A DNA stretch of 5,063 nucleotides, taken from contig CANMGM010000187.1 of assembly GCA_947497195.1 (NCBI GenBank), positions 1-5,063 of the forward strand, read 5' to 3'. Positions 1 to 5,063 of the stretch are shown piece after piece; position 1 is the stretch's first letter, and each line of letters opens with the position of its first letter. Origin of the DNA: Bacteroidota bacterium. Lineage in GTDB: Bacteria; Bacteroidota; Bacteroidia; M30B66. The notes under the pieces are model-generated. The model worked only from the letters and a program-made list of their open reading frames with translations, searched no databases and was not told the DNA's origin. A program made the position numbers and the translations under genes.

Positions 1-474
1 AGCATCGCGATTCCAGATGTTATCGCCCATGCCGCCTAACGGACCACCGCCAAGGCTATTGGTTGAAGCCCGCCACGATACCCCATCGCGGTAATCAAAC
101 AAAGCCACTCCATTAATGAAAATGCCAATGTTGCCACCAGTGGTATTGGTTGGCGTACCTGTATTTGGCTGCGGATTCAACGAAATCTTGAAGTATCCGT
201 TCTGCGGCTGCGCAATCGAAGGATTACCATCCAAAAACGGCCCGGTTGGGTAAGCCGGAATGCCTTTCGTGCCTACATACACCCATTGGGCAGAATATTG
301 AACAGTTTGTACATTAGCAAGCGTGGCATCCTGAATGGGCGTTGGATTCCCGTTTACATAATGGCTCCCTGTACTGCCGCTTAGATTTTGGATCCAAGAT
401 GTAATTGCAGGACTTAGCTGTGCATTAAGCAAACCTACTGTGCTGACAGAAATGATGGTGATGATTTTTTTCAT
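1..474 (-). CDS. YHYH-domain secreted protein, N-terminal part (cut by window edge)
   Basis: The 158 codons visible run off the left edge, so the C-terminus is missing. Residues 1-18 (MKKIITIISVSTVGLLNA) form a typical signal peptide, with cleavage likely before Gln19, so the protein is exported. From about residue 70 it matches the YHYH family as I know it: G-I-P-x-Y-P-T-G-P-F (71-80), a QNGYFKI strand (91-97), a Gly/Thr/Asn-rich loop, then the hallmark IGIFINGVALFDYRDGVSW (116-134). The YHYH motif that names the family lies further C-terminal, outside the window. The ATG at 474 follows the stop of the di-heme peroxidase gene by only 9 bases, so the two are almost certainly co-transcribed with the MbnP-like gene. 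YHYH proteins have no established biochemical role. A place in the same copper or redox process is inferred from position only. The C-terminus might carry a sorting or anchoring domain, which cannot be judged here. Confidence 0.85.
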   Translation of the reverse strand, partial: MKKIITIISVSTVGLLNAQLSPAITSWIQNLSGSTGSHYVNGNPTPIQDATLANVQTVQYSAQWVYVGTKGIPAYPTGPFLDGNPSIAQPQNGYFKISLNPQPNTGTPTNTTGGNIGIFINGVALFDYRDGVSWRASTNSLGGGPLGGMGDNIWNRDA

Positions 475-483
475 GTTGATGAA

Positions 484-1500
484 TTATGGTTTGACGGTTG
501 AAAATACGGTAAAAGGATAACCAAATGATGGGTTGAATACAAACGATGAGTCATTCAATGTGAGCAGAAATGCAATTAAATCGGTTTTGTCTTCATCGCT
601 TAAGTAAATTCCGCTTGCAAGGGCAGCATCGGTGACTCCCGGATTTCCGCCGGGTATTGCGTAATGCTTCAATACTTGCGAAAGGCGCGTAAACCTCCCA
701 TCGTGCATGTAAGGATACGAATATTCAAGATTGCGGAGTGTTGGCACTTTAAACCGAAAGCGGTCTTCCGGGTTCAGGCTGATTGCAACGCGGCCCGAAT
801 CATTTAAATCAGGATTAAGAGGCAAGCCATTGTTGCGGAAGGAATAATCGCTGAACAAAGGCTCTCGGTGACATGTGTTGCAATGCTTTTTGAAAAGAGA
901 ATATCCTTTTTTCTCTTGTACTGAGAATGTAGTTTCGGAACGCTTCACCCGGTCGTATTTCGAATTGGCACTCACCAACGTAAGCATAAACTGCGCGATG
1001 CTTTTCAGGAAGCGCTCGCTTGAAATGGAAGTGTCGCCGTAGGCCGAATTGAACAATGCAGGATACAAGGTAGATTGTCGCAATCGTGCAAGCAAGGTGT
1101 TTAAATTATTGCCCATTTCATCGGGATGTGTTAAGGGCGCGAGCGATTGTACATCGAGGTGATTTACGGCGCCATCCCACATAAACAGAGGCTGCCAGGC
1201 AAGGTTGATTAGCGCCGGAGCATTGCGCTTACCGATGCGATCCTGAATGCCGTGACTGCGTGCATGGTCGGTATGTGCAAAGGAATTGTACACCGAATGA
1301 CACGAAGCGCATGAAACACTTGAATCGACCGAAAGGATATTATCGTAAAAAAGGGCGCGACCAAGATTTATTTTGGCCTCGCTGAGTGGGTTTTCGGAAA
1401 AATTGTAAACGGGTTGCGGAAAATGTTCAGGCCGCGAAAACTGATAGTTCGTGCCTGTAACCAGTACAATCAACAATCCCGCAAGAACCAGTTTCGTCAT
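484..1500 (-). CDS. Di-heme cytochrome c peroxidase, MauG/MbnH type
   Basis: This 338-residue protein has an N-terminal hydrophobic export signal (about residues 3-16) and should act in the periplasm. It carries two c-type heme sites, CASCH (Cys64, Cys67, His68) and CNTCH (Cys207, Cys210, His211). This is the two-domain plan of the bacterial CcP/MauG family, and the length is normal. Other family signatures are KINLGRALFYD (43-53), the MWDG segment (107-110) between the hemes, where MauG relatives have the electron-relay tryptophan, and YPYMHDGRF (262-270) in the second domain. Its ATG overlaps the stop of the upstream MbnP-like gene as ATGA, implying coupled translation. In the known MbnH/MbnP pair the di-heme enzyme reaches a high-valent bis-Fe(IV) state and oxidises a tryptophan of MbnP to kynurenine, and the pairing here suggests the same job. 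A plain H2O2-reducing peroxidase is the alternative. The family assignment is firm; the MbnH-like function is inferred from the neighbour. Confidence 0.92.
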   Translation of the reverse strand: MTKLVLAGLLIVLVTGTNYQFSRPEHFPQPVYNFSENPLSEAKINLGRALFYDNILSVDSSVSCASCHSVYNSFAHTDHARSHGIQDRIGKRNAPALINLAWQPLFMWDGAVNHLDVQSLAPLTHPDEMGNNLNTLLARLRQSTLYPALFNSAYGDTSISSERFLKSIAQFMLTLVSANSKYDRVKRSETTFSVQEKKGYSLFKKHCNTCHREPLFSDYSFRNNGLPLNPDLNDSGRVAISLNPEDRFRFKVPTLRNLEYSYPYMHDGRFTRLSQVLKHYAIPGGNPGVTDAALASGIYLSDEDKTDLIAFLLTLNDSSFVFNPSFGYPFTVFSTVKP

Positions 1501-2132
1501 TGTTGAATGCTGAATTGTTTAATGATTAAATCGCTGATTGAGCAAGCCGCTTTTCCGGGCGACATTACTGTAGGATTCTTCGAAACGAATTCTGAATTGA
1601 AAAGTGCATCAAGATTCAAGATAAGGTTTGCATTGCCCGGCTGAATGTTGAGCAATGACGAACGTATAGAGTTGTAAGGCGTCTGATAGCCGCCGATGTG
1701 CCAGATTATTTCCTTCTCCATTCCTTCAGCATCCTGCAATTTCGCTTCTATTTTTGAATGGATATAGCCGCTTTGCCATGTCCAGTAAAACCCGTGAACG
1801 GGATCAAGTGCGCCCGACAAAGCGCCCTTTACCTGAATACTGCTGTCGATTCCAAGTGTAAACGAAAAGGCATCTGCTCTGCTCGGAATTACATGAAGCA
1901 TTTGCTTTCCATCCACCAAATGTAGCAGGCGCGGCGTTGATTTTTCGCCAATAATCTTGCCTTCCCTATAAAATGTAAGATTAGAAATATAAACCGAAGC
2001 CTTAAACACCTGAAGCACGTTGTTAGAACCTGCTTGATAATCAGCCGCAATAAAAAGCGTATCGCTCGCCTTTAATGTAATGGGGGCGAGGGCAAAAAAA
2101 AGAAAGTAACGTGTAAATCTTAAAAAAATCAA
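1497..2132 (-). CDS. MbnP-like copper-binding protein (kynurenine-dependent family)
   Basis: The protein has 211 residues with an N-terminal signal peptide (about 1-22, FLRFTRYFLFFALAPITLKA), so it is predicted periplasmic or exposed. Recognisable MbnP-family elements, in order, are FTLGIDSSIQVKGALSG (91-107), LDPVHGFYWTWQSGYI (109-124), WHIGGYQTP (144-152) and a C-terminal VMSPGKAA (189-196). Trp117 or Trp119 in the WTWQSGY block is my candidate for the tryptophan that becomes kynurenine in this family; His145 and Met190 are possible copper ligands. Which residues actually serve is not shown by the sequence. The gene comes first in its operon and overlaps the di-heme enzyme gene by 4 bases (ATGA), which fits the enzyme acting on this protein. 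No ATG or GTG lies in frame before the signal peptide: upstream reading is open only back to a TAA at 2183-2181. The TTG at 2132 is therefore taken as the start. The next Met is residue 78, which would remove the signal. The 5' end lies in a direct repeat. Confidence 0.85.
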   Translation of the reverse strand: MIFLRFTRYFLFFALAPITLKASDTLFIAADYQAGSNNVLQVFKASVYISNLTFYREGKIIGEKSTPRLLHLVDGKQMLHVIPSRADAFSFTLGIDSSIQVKGALSGALDPVHGFYWTWQSGYIHSKIEAKLQDAEGMEKEIIWHIGGYQTPYNSIRSSLLNIQPGNANLILNLDALFNSEFVSKNPTVMSPGKAACSISDLIIKQFSIQQ

Positions 2133-2150
2133 TAGAAAGAAAACTAGATC
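2092..2150 (-). repeat. Direct repeat copy A, covering the MbnP-like start and signal peptide
   Basis: These 59 bases contain the TTG start and the first 13 or so codons of the MbnP-like gene. They align with 2163-2218: 46 of 56 aligned bases agree, plus one 3-base gap. The spacing between the copies is 68-71 bases. The region is T-rich on the coding strand, which raises chance similarity, but the uninterrupted core TTTTTAAGATTTA and the CTTTCTTTC block are shared in register. Confidence 0.75.
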
Positions 2151-2269
2151 CGGACGAAGACTGCAAAAAGAAATAAAGGTTTAAATCTTAAAAATATCGA
2201 TTGAAAGAAAGCTGGATTCTGAATAAAACTTTTTAGTTACCCCCTTCGGCTTTAAGGCATACTGACGAT
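2133..2269. other. Intergenic gap between the VTC/DUF2490 and MbnP/MbnH operons
   Basis: This 137-base AT-rich spacer separates two co-directional gene sets. It holds repeat copy B. A promoter for the MbnP operon would be expected here. The best match by eye to the Bacteroidota -7 element (TAnnTTTG) on the minus strand is TCTTTTTG at about 2171-2164, with no convincing upstream TTG element, so I do not call a promoter. No strong hairpin followed by a T-run marks the end of the upstream operon, so read-through between the two sets is possible. Confidence 0.5.
2163..2218 (-). repeat. Direct repeat copy B, upstream diverged duplicate of the MbnP-like 5' end
   Basis: This copy lies in the gap before the MbnP-like gene. 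Read in the matching register it would encode SIFLRFKPLFLFAVFVRI and then a TAG (2147-2145). The real gene encodes MIFLRFTRYFLFFALAPIT at the equivalent place. The base equivalent to the TTG start codon is TCG here, no ATG precedes it, and it is not in frame with the gene (offset 68 bases). It looks like the remnant of a tandem duplication of the gene's 5' end rather than a working leader. Confidence 0.7.
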
Positions 2270-2965
2270 TTAAATTTTTATATCAAGCAATAAACAGCGC
2301 CTTTTACGCAATTTAAAAAAATACTGCATTTCAAACAATATGGCCTGCATATTCGTGCCACGGTTAAATCCATTTTGGCGCAGATATCCAAGCGTGAGCG
2401 ACCATGGACCCGGTAAAGAGCGCTCCAACTGCACAGTAGAGCGAATTCTGTTGAATTCAAATGTACCGGGCTCGGCACGCCAAAGCGGTTCTGTATGCAG
2501 GTTAATCCACGTTTTTTTAAATATTTTCTGTCTCAGCGTAAAACGACACCGATAATTTTGTTGCGGAACATTTATACCATAGCGGATATCGGAACCGGGA
2601 AAAGCCTGAAATTGCCATAAGGCTCTTAATTTAACTGTTGTACCTGAAAGCAAATCAAAACTGCGTGAAAAACCCATGCTTAACCTGAGCTTATCCCAAC
2701 GATCTGAACTTGCAAACCGCACCGCAGCAAGCAATCGAATCTTCTTGCGCCACTTATACGAAGCATCCAGCGTAGTGTAATGCCCTCTGATGCGACTAAT
2801 ATCGCGATCTAGTCTGTTTTGGTACGACAGGCCAAGATTTAAACGTTCAAAATCGTTGTTTTCAATCGAAAAACCCGACCAAAGTTGCCAATCGTATGAA
2901 TCACTTTGAGAATAAAGATACAGCGGAGCGAACAACCAAAAAAACACTATTCCTCTAATCATCAT
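2270..2965 (-). CDS. DUF2490-type outer-membrane beta-barrel protein
   Basis: The protein has 231 residues from the ATG at 2965 (a second ATG follows at once at 2962). Residues 3-20 (IRGIVFFWLFAPLYLYSQ) are a signal peptide, and the mature part starts SDSYDWQLWSGF, the usual DUF2490 opening. The rest alternates short strands rich in aromatic and charged residues, such as LNLGLSYQNRL, LRLSMGFSRSF, VKLRALWQFQAF, FTLRQKIF, WINLHTEPLW and WSLTLGYLRQN, as in a small outer-membrane barrel. The family has no settled function. The start overlaps the 3' end of the DUF4956 gene by 11 bases, which indicates co-translation and fixes the start: a longer reading from 3136 would add residues that only shadow the DUF4956 gene. 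One oddity is that the last strand (ILFEMQYFF, 209-217) is followed by a basic and hydrophobic tail, KLRKRRCLLLDIKI. Outer-membrane barrels normally stop at the terminal aromatic. Confidence 0.75.
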   Translation of the reverse strand: MMIRGIVFFWLFAPLYLYSQSDSYDWQLWSGFSIENNDFERLNLGLSYQNRLDRDISRIRGHYTTLDASYKWRKKIRLLAAVRFASSDRWDKLRLSMGFSRSFDLLSGTTVKLRALWQFQAFPGSDIRYGINVPQQNYRCRFTLRQKIFKKTWINLHTEPLWRAEPGTFEFNRIRSTVQLERSLPGPWSLTLGYLRQNGFNRGTNMQAILFEMQYFFKLRKRRCLLLDIKI

Positions 2966-3617
2966 CACCCTGCGCACTAATTGCAACAGCAGAATCGTTG
3001 CGGTGATCGTTATAGAAAATGTAAATCCTCGCCGTATCTCTGAAAAAGTCAATCCTACTAAATTCAACACGATGCACAGCCAAGCCGGTACGTTGCCGAA
3101 GGTCTGCCAGCATTTCCTCGCGTTTATCGGGCGCAATTAAGTCGATGCGGTCATAAATTACTTCCTTATAGTTTTCATGAACAACGCGCACTTTATGGTC
3201 GATTATCCACGCAACGGCAAGGATAATCAGATTCGCCAAGATGAGCAGAATCATTCCCTGCTCGTTTGATGTTAAGGCATTGATAATTCCGAGTGTTACC
3301 GAAATAAAGAAATAACCCATCTCGCGCACCGGAACAGTAACGGTGCGGTAACGCAGAATCGAAAAAATGGCAAACAACCCGAAGGCAAATCCCATCTTCA
3401 ACTTGGCACTGCTCAGTAAAAAGCAAATAAGGAAGTTGATGATGTTGAATAGGAAAAATGTAAAAAGAAAATCTCGGTTCCTGCGCATCGGATAATACAG
3501 CAGCCGAACAATAACAAAAATCACTATCAAATTGATGCCAAATCGAATGGCGAAATCAAGCAGGTTTTGACTTCCTGCTGCAGAAAGCGTTTCGTTTAAC
3601 ACATCATTAGGCTCCAT
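2955..3617 (-). CDS. DUF4956 multi-pass membrane protein
   Basis: The protein has 220 residues from the ATG at 3617. Five hydrophobic segments are visible, at about 24-42, 50-68, 75-88, 98-115 and 121-140. They are followed by a soluble C-terminal domain (141-220) that looks like beta-alpha-beta (YKEVIYDRIDLI, a charged helix EEMLADLRQRTG, then VEFSRIDFFRDTARIYIFY). The block GFAFGLFAIFSILRYRT (76-92), followed by VPVREMGYFF (95-104), is the family signature. The family has no established activity. Genes for DUF4956 proteins commonly sit next to VTC-domain genes, and one is adjacent here, so a role as the membrane partner or conduit of the polymerase is a reasonable inference. The start overlaps the end of the VTC gene by 11 bases (ATGGAGCCTAA), and the stop lies inside the DUF2490 start region. 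A TTG nine bases upstream was not preferred over the ATG. The acidic end, GDDD, is unremarkable. Confidence 0.85.
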   Translation of the reverse strand: MEPNDVLNETLSAAGSQNLLDFAIRFGINLIVIFVIVRLLYYPMRRNRDFLFTFFLFNIINFLICFLLSSAKLKMGFAFGLFAIFSILRYRTVTVPVREMGYFFISVTLGIINALTSNEQGMILLILANLIILAVAWIIDHKVRVVHENYKEVIYDRIDLIAPDKREEMLADLRQRTGLAVHRVEFSRIDFFRDTARIYIFYNDHRNDSAVAISAQGDDD

Positions 3618-4371
3618 AATTGGCAATTAGCTGATTTATTTTTGTGACTTTGTGGCGGAATGCATTGGTTTTGGAACTCAGGCGCAATAGCACTACCCCC
3701 AGCGCATATTTTGATATGCCGAAGGGACGATTGCGGCGTTTACGCAAAGCCTTAATGATAGGACTTTCGCGTTTTACCTGATCCTGTTTTACTTCGATAA
3801 TTACCAAACCCTCCAAATGCTGCCGATGTTCGTTATCTTCAAATTCGAGGGCACGGTCAATGGTAATGCGCTCTGGAGTTTCGATTCCGGCAAGCGTTAT
3901 TCTGTGGTAGTGGATTTTTATACTCGGAATTAAATTCAGGTGTTCCAAATCGTGTGCTGTTAGAAGTCGACTCTCATCTGAACCAATCTCAGCATCCATT
4001 CCGGTTTGAATCCTGTATTTCTCGGTGCGATATCCTTTAATCTTGCGCTTTATCTCGAAGTACGAACTTCCTGTATCCAGATAATCGCGCTTGCGTATCT
4101 TAACCCTATTGGGTTTGCCATTATGATGATCGCGGTATAAATCGAGTTGATTTGTATCGTAATACAAGCTATCGTATGCGAATTCGCGTTTCCCATCAAT
4201 TTCCAAAATATGATAATGGGAAAGAAGTTCATGCAACAATTCGTTGAGCTGCGATTCGGGTAAAATAAATTTCTGATCGACTCGGTTCATGAGTTTGACC
4301 CGTTCGAGTCCGGAGAGATCGACCGCAGAAAACGCACTCAAAATAGCCACAGAATCGGGGTTTACCGCCAT
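3607..4371 (-). CDS. VTC-domain (triphosphate tunnel) protein, polyphosphate polymerase-like
   Basis: The protein has 254 residues and no signal peptide, so it is cytosolic. It shows the basic and acidic strand pattern of the VTC/triphosphate tunnel metalloenzyme fold: NRVDQKFIL (29-37), DSLYYDT (67-73), the basic strand RVKIRKRDY (89-97), YFEIKRKIKG (104-113), KIHYHRITL (152-160), ERITIDRALEF (167-177), the acidic strand LVIIEVK (189-195) and GISKYALGV (218-226). The charged tunnel positions (Arg30, Lys34, Arg89, Lys91, Arg93, Glu106, Lys108, Arg157, Arg168, Glu193, Lys195, Lys221) all appear present, so the protein looks catalytically intact. In yeast Vtc4 this domain makes polyphosphate from ATP. 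Bacterial members are annotated by homology, and the true product here is not shown. The length fits a single catalytic domain without an SPX domain or fused membrane part; the next gene supplies a membrane protein. The ATG at 4371 overlaps the upstream lipoprotein stop as TGATG, which decides the start over the TTG one codon earlier. Confidence 0.88.
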   Translation of the reverse strand: MAVNPDSVAILSAFSAVDLSGLERVKLMNRVDQKFILPESQLNELLHELLSHYHILEIDGKREFAYDSLYYDTNQLDLYRDHHNGKPNRVKIRKRDYLDTGSSYFEIKRKIKGYRTEKYRIQTGMDAEIGSDESRLLTAHDLEHLNLIPSIKIHYHRITLAGIETPERITIDRALEFEDNEHRQHLEGLVIIEVKQDQVKRESPIIKALRKRRNRPFGISKYALGVVLLRLSSKTNAFRHKVTKINQLIANYGA

Positions 4372-4763
4372 CAATCAAAAATTACTATATCTGGAACCAA
4401 AACTTCCTGGTTGGCTTCAGTTATTTCAACAACCTGCTTCTTCACTTCCTGGTTAAATGGACAATCGTTGCATTGCGAATAAACGAAAATAGTATACGTT
4501 CCTTTGCGTAATCCTCTAAAAGCATATTCCCCGGTGTAAGATGAACGCGTATCATCATCGACGGTAGTATTATCTCCATAGGAAATATAAACTCTGGCAT
4601 CCTGAACTGCGGCGCTATCGGTTACGATTCCTGAAGTATTGATATCGTAGCCGTAAATCCTACCTTTTAACGTAGAACTTCCCCCCTCGCCTGCTTCCTT
4701 GGTACAGGAACCAAAAAACAACAAAATGAAAGCAAGCAATGTAAATTGAATTTTAAGCTGCAT
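4371..4763 (-). CDS. Small lipoprotein with a carboxypeptidase-regulatory-like beta domain
   Basis: The protein has 130 residues from the ATG at 4763. A hydrophobic signal (about 4-17) ends in FGSC with Cys20 as the lipidation site, then TKEAGEGGSS, a short flexible linker typical of Bacteroidota lipoproteins. Residues 31-130 read as a small beta sandwich: TLKGRIYGYD, then VQDARVYISYGD, then YTGEYAFRGLRKGTYTIFVYS, and a final VEITEANQEVLVPDIVIFD. The order 'G.v..d....v.dA.V.i......t.t...G.y.f..l..G.Y.i.v' is that of carboxypeptidase-regulatory-like or SdrD-B-like domains, which are structural or binding modules rather than enzymes. A CNDC pair (Cys98, Cys101) could form a disulphide or bind metal. 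This is the first gene of the VTC operon, and its stop shares a base with the VTC start. A longer reading from 4892 was rejected because it would bury the signal peptide. The specific role is unknown. Confidence 0.75.
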   Translation of the reverse strand: MQLKIQFTLLAFILLFFGSCTKEAGEGGSSTLKGRIYGYDINTSGIVTDSAAVQDARVYISYGDNTTVDDDTRSSYTGEYAFRGLRKGTYTIFVYSQCNDCPFNQEVKKQVVEITEANQEVLVPDIVIFD

Positions 4764-4884
4764 GGTGTGTTGAATCTTCTGCAATGTTACAAAATTGTTA
4801 ACTAAGCTCGTACTTAATGTTGAACCGAAAAGCGCCGAACATGAGAACCCGACTTCAGAAAATAATTCCATGCTACAACAATTT
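4764..4884. other. Intergenic leader of the lipoprotein-VTC operon
   Basis: The 121 bases lie between the stop of the fragment at the right edge and the lipoprotein start. This is the only sizeable gap upstream of the four overlapping genes and the natural place for their promoter. I see no convincing terminator hairpin for the upstream gene and no RNA-gene or riboswitch-like structure. Confidence 0.5.
4790..4797 (-). promoter_or_regulatory. Possible -7 promoter element of the VTC operon
   Basis: CAATTTTG on the minus strand matches the Bacteroidota -7 consensus TAnnTTTG at five of its six defined bases and ends 26 bases before the lipoprotein ATG. It sits inside a short imperfect inverted repeat, GTTAAC-AATTTT-GTAAC. 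No clear -33 TTG element stands at the expected spacing, so this is a weak call made by eye. Confidence 0.25.
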
Positions 4885-5063
4885 CTACACACCCAGTGAC
4901 GCCAATGAAATCACATTCACGCCGTCGTTTCGCGTATAACTTATTCCGGTGCCGGTAATGATATTGAGCGATTTGGGAGCTGATGTTTTTTCTGTATCGA
5001 TTCCCTTGGCGAATTTCAATAATTTACCTGCAGCCTCGTCGATTTGTGCGGTACCCAGCTTTA
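4885..5063 (-). CDS. C-terminal fragment, likely AAA/DUF4143-type ATPase
   Basis: Only the last 58 codons are inside the window, ending at a TAG at 4887-4885. The visible sequence, KLGTAQIDEAAGKLLKFAK, then GIDTEKTSAPKSLNIITGTG, then ISYTRNDGVNVISLASLGV, resembles the end of the DUF4143 domain that closes many bacterial and archaeal AAA ATPases. In those proteins a KLG strand and a helix with LL-K-A are followed by I-DTEK, a hydrophobic strand ending in TGTG, and Y-RR-DGV-V-PIG-L at the very C-terminus. The P-loop half, if present, lies beyond the right edge, so ATPase activity cannot be checked. The gene is on the same strand as the VTC operon, but the 121-base gap and unrelated family suggest it is a separate unit. 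Confidence 0.6.
   Translation of the reverse strand, partial: KLGTAQIDEAAGKLLKFAKGIDTEKTSAPKSLNIITGTGISYTRNDGVNVISLASLGV

Noticed and set aside
2238..2258. Possible terminator hairpin after the DUF2490 gene (CCTT/AAGG arms around AAAGCCG)
   Set aside because: The stem is only four base pairs and no T-run follows directly, too weak to call a rho-independent terminator.
2340..2555. Plus-strand reading frame of 71 codons
   Set aside because: It is antisense to the DUF2490 coding region with no recognisable domain or start context; it is most likely a shadow of the real gene.
2966..3136. Possible 57-residue N-terminal extension of the DUF2490 protein
   Set aside because: It lies wholly over the conserved 3' half of the DUF4956 gene in another frame, and it would place a normal signal peptide in the interior. 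The ATG at 2965 explains the protein better.
3193..3426. Second minus-strand frame inside the DUF4956 gene
   Set aside because: It is embedded in the membrane-helix coding region and its translation resembles no protein family; it is a frame shadow.
4050..4232. Second minus-strand frame inside the VTC gene
   Set aside because: It overlaps the catalytic strands in another frame and has no independent start context.
4808..4860. Possible terminator around GTTCGGCGCTTTTCGGTTC after the right-edge gene
   Set aside because: GTTCGG and CGGTTC are direct-type or mirror similarity, not complementary arms, so no hairpin forms.
4764..4892. Longer start for the lipoprotein (43 extra residues)
   Set aside because: The extension has no domain character, overlaps the end of the upstream gene, and would put the lipidation signal and Cys in the middle of the protein.
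1..5063. CRISPR array, tRNA, rRNA, insertion sequence or phage genes
   Set aside because: Nearly all bases are accounted for by minus-strand protein genes; I saw no regularly spaced repeats, transposase motifs, terminal inverted repeats or cloverleaf-like segments.

Overview
All seven supportable complete or near-complete genes, plus one more C-terminal fragment, lie on the minus strand, so the window reads from right to left. The gene families point to a member of the Bacteroidota: a DUF2490 outer-membrane barrel, an 'FGSC' lipoprotein, a YHYH secreted protein and an MbnP/MauG pair. Shine-Dalgarno sequences are absent or weak. I cannot name a genus.

Layout in order of transcription. (1) 5063-4885 is the last 58 codons of a gene whose end resembles the C-terminus of AAA/DUF4143 ATPases. 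(2) After a 121-base gap comes a tightly overlapping four-gene operon, 4763-2270. It encodes a small lipoprotein with a beta-sandwich-like domain, a VTC/triphosphate-tunnel (polyphosphate polymerase-like) protein, a five-helix DUF4956 membrane protein and a DUF2490 outer-membrane beta-barrel protein. Every junction overlaps (1, 11 and 11 bases). The set has a predicted cytosolic enzyme, an inner-membrane partner, an exported lipoprotein and an outer-membrane barrel, as if it spanned the envelope. (3) A 137-base gap holds a diverged duplicate of the next gene's 5' end. (4) A second operon, 2132 to beyond 1, encodes an MbnP-like copper-binding protein, a di-heme MbnH/MauG-type cytochrome c peroxidase (4-base ATGA overlap) and a YHYH-domain secreted protein cut by the window edge.

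The best biological stories are these. First, an MbnP/MbnH pair outside any visible methanobactin cluster: in the characterised pair, the MauG-like enzyme oxidises a tryptophan of MbnP to kynurenine, which creates a copper site. Second, the VTC-DUF4956-DUF2490-lipoprotein operon, whose substrate and product are not established by anything in the sequence. Third, the 82%-identical direct repeat across the MbnP start, a gene that has only a TTG start available.

All functional statements rest on reading motifs by eye. No database search was made.
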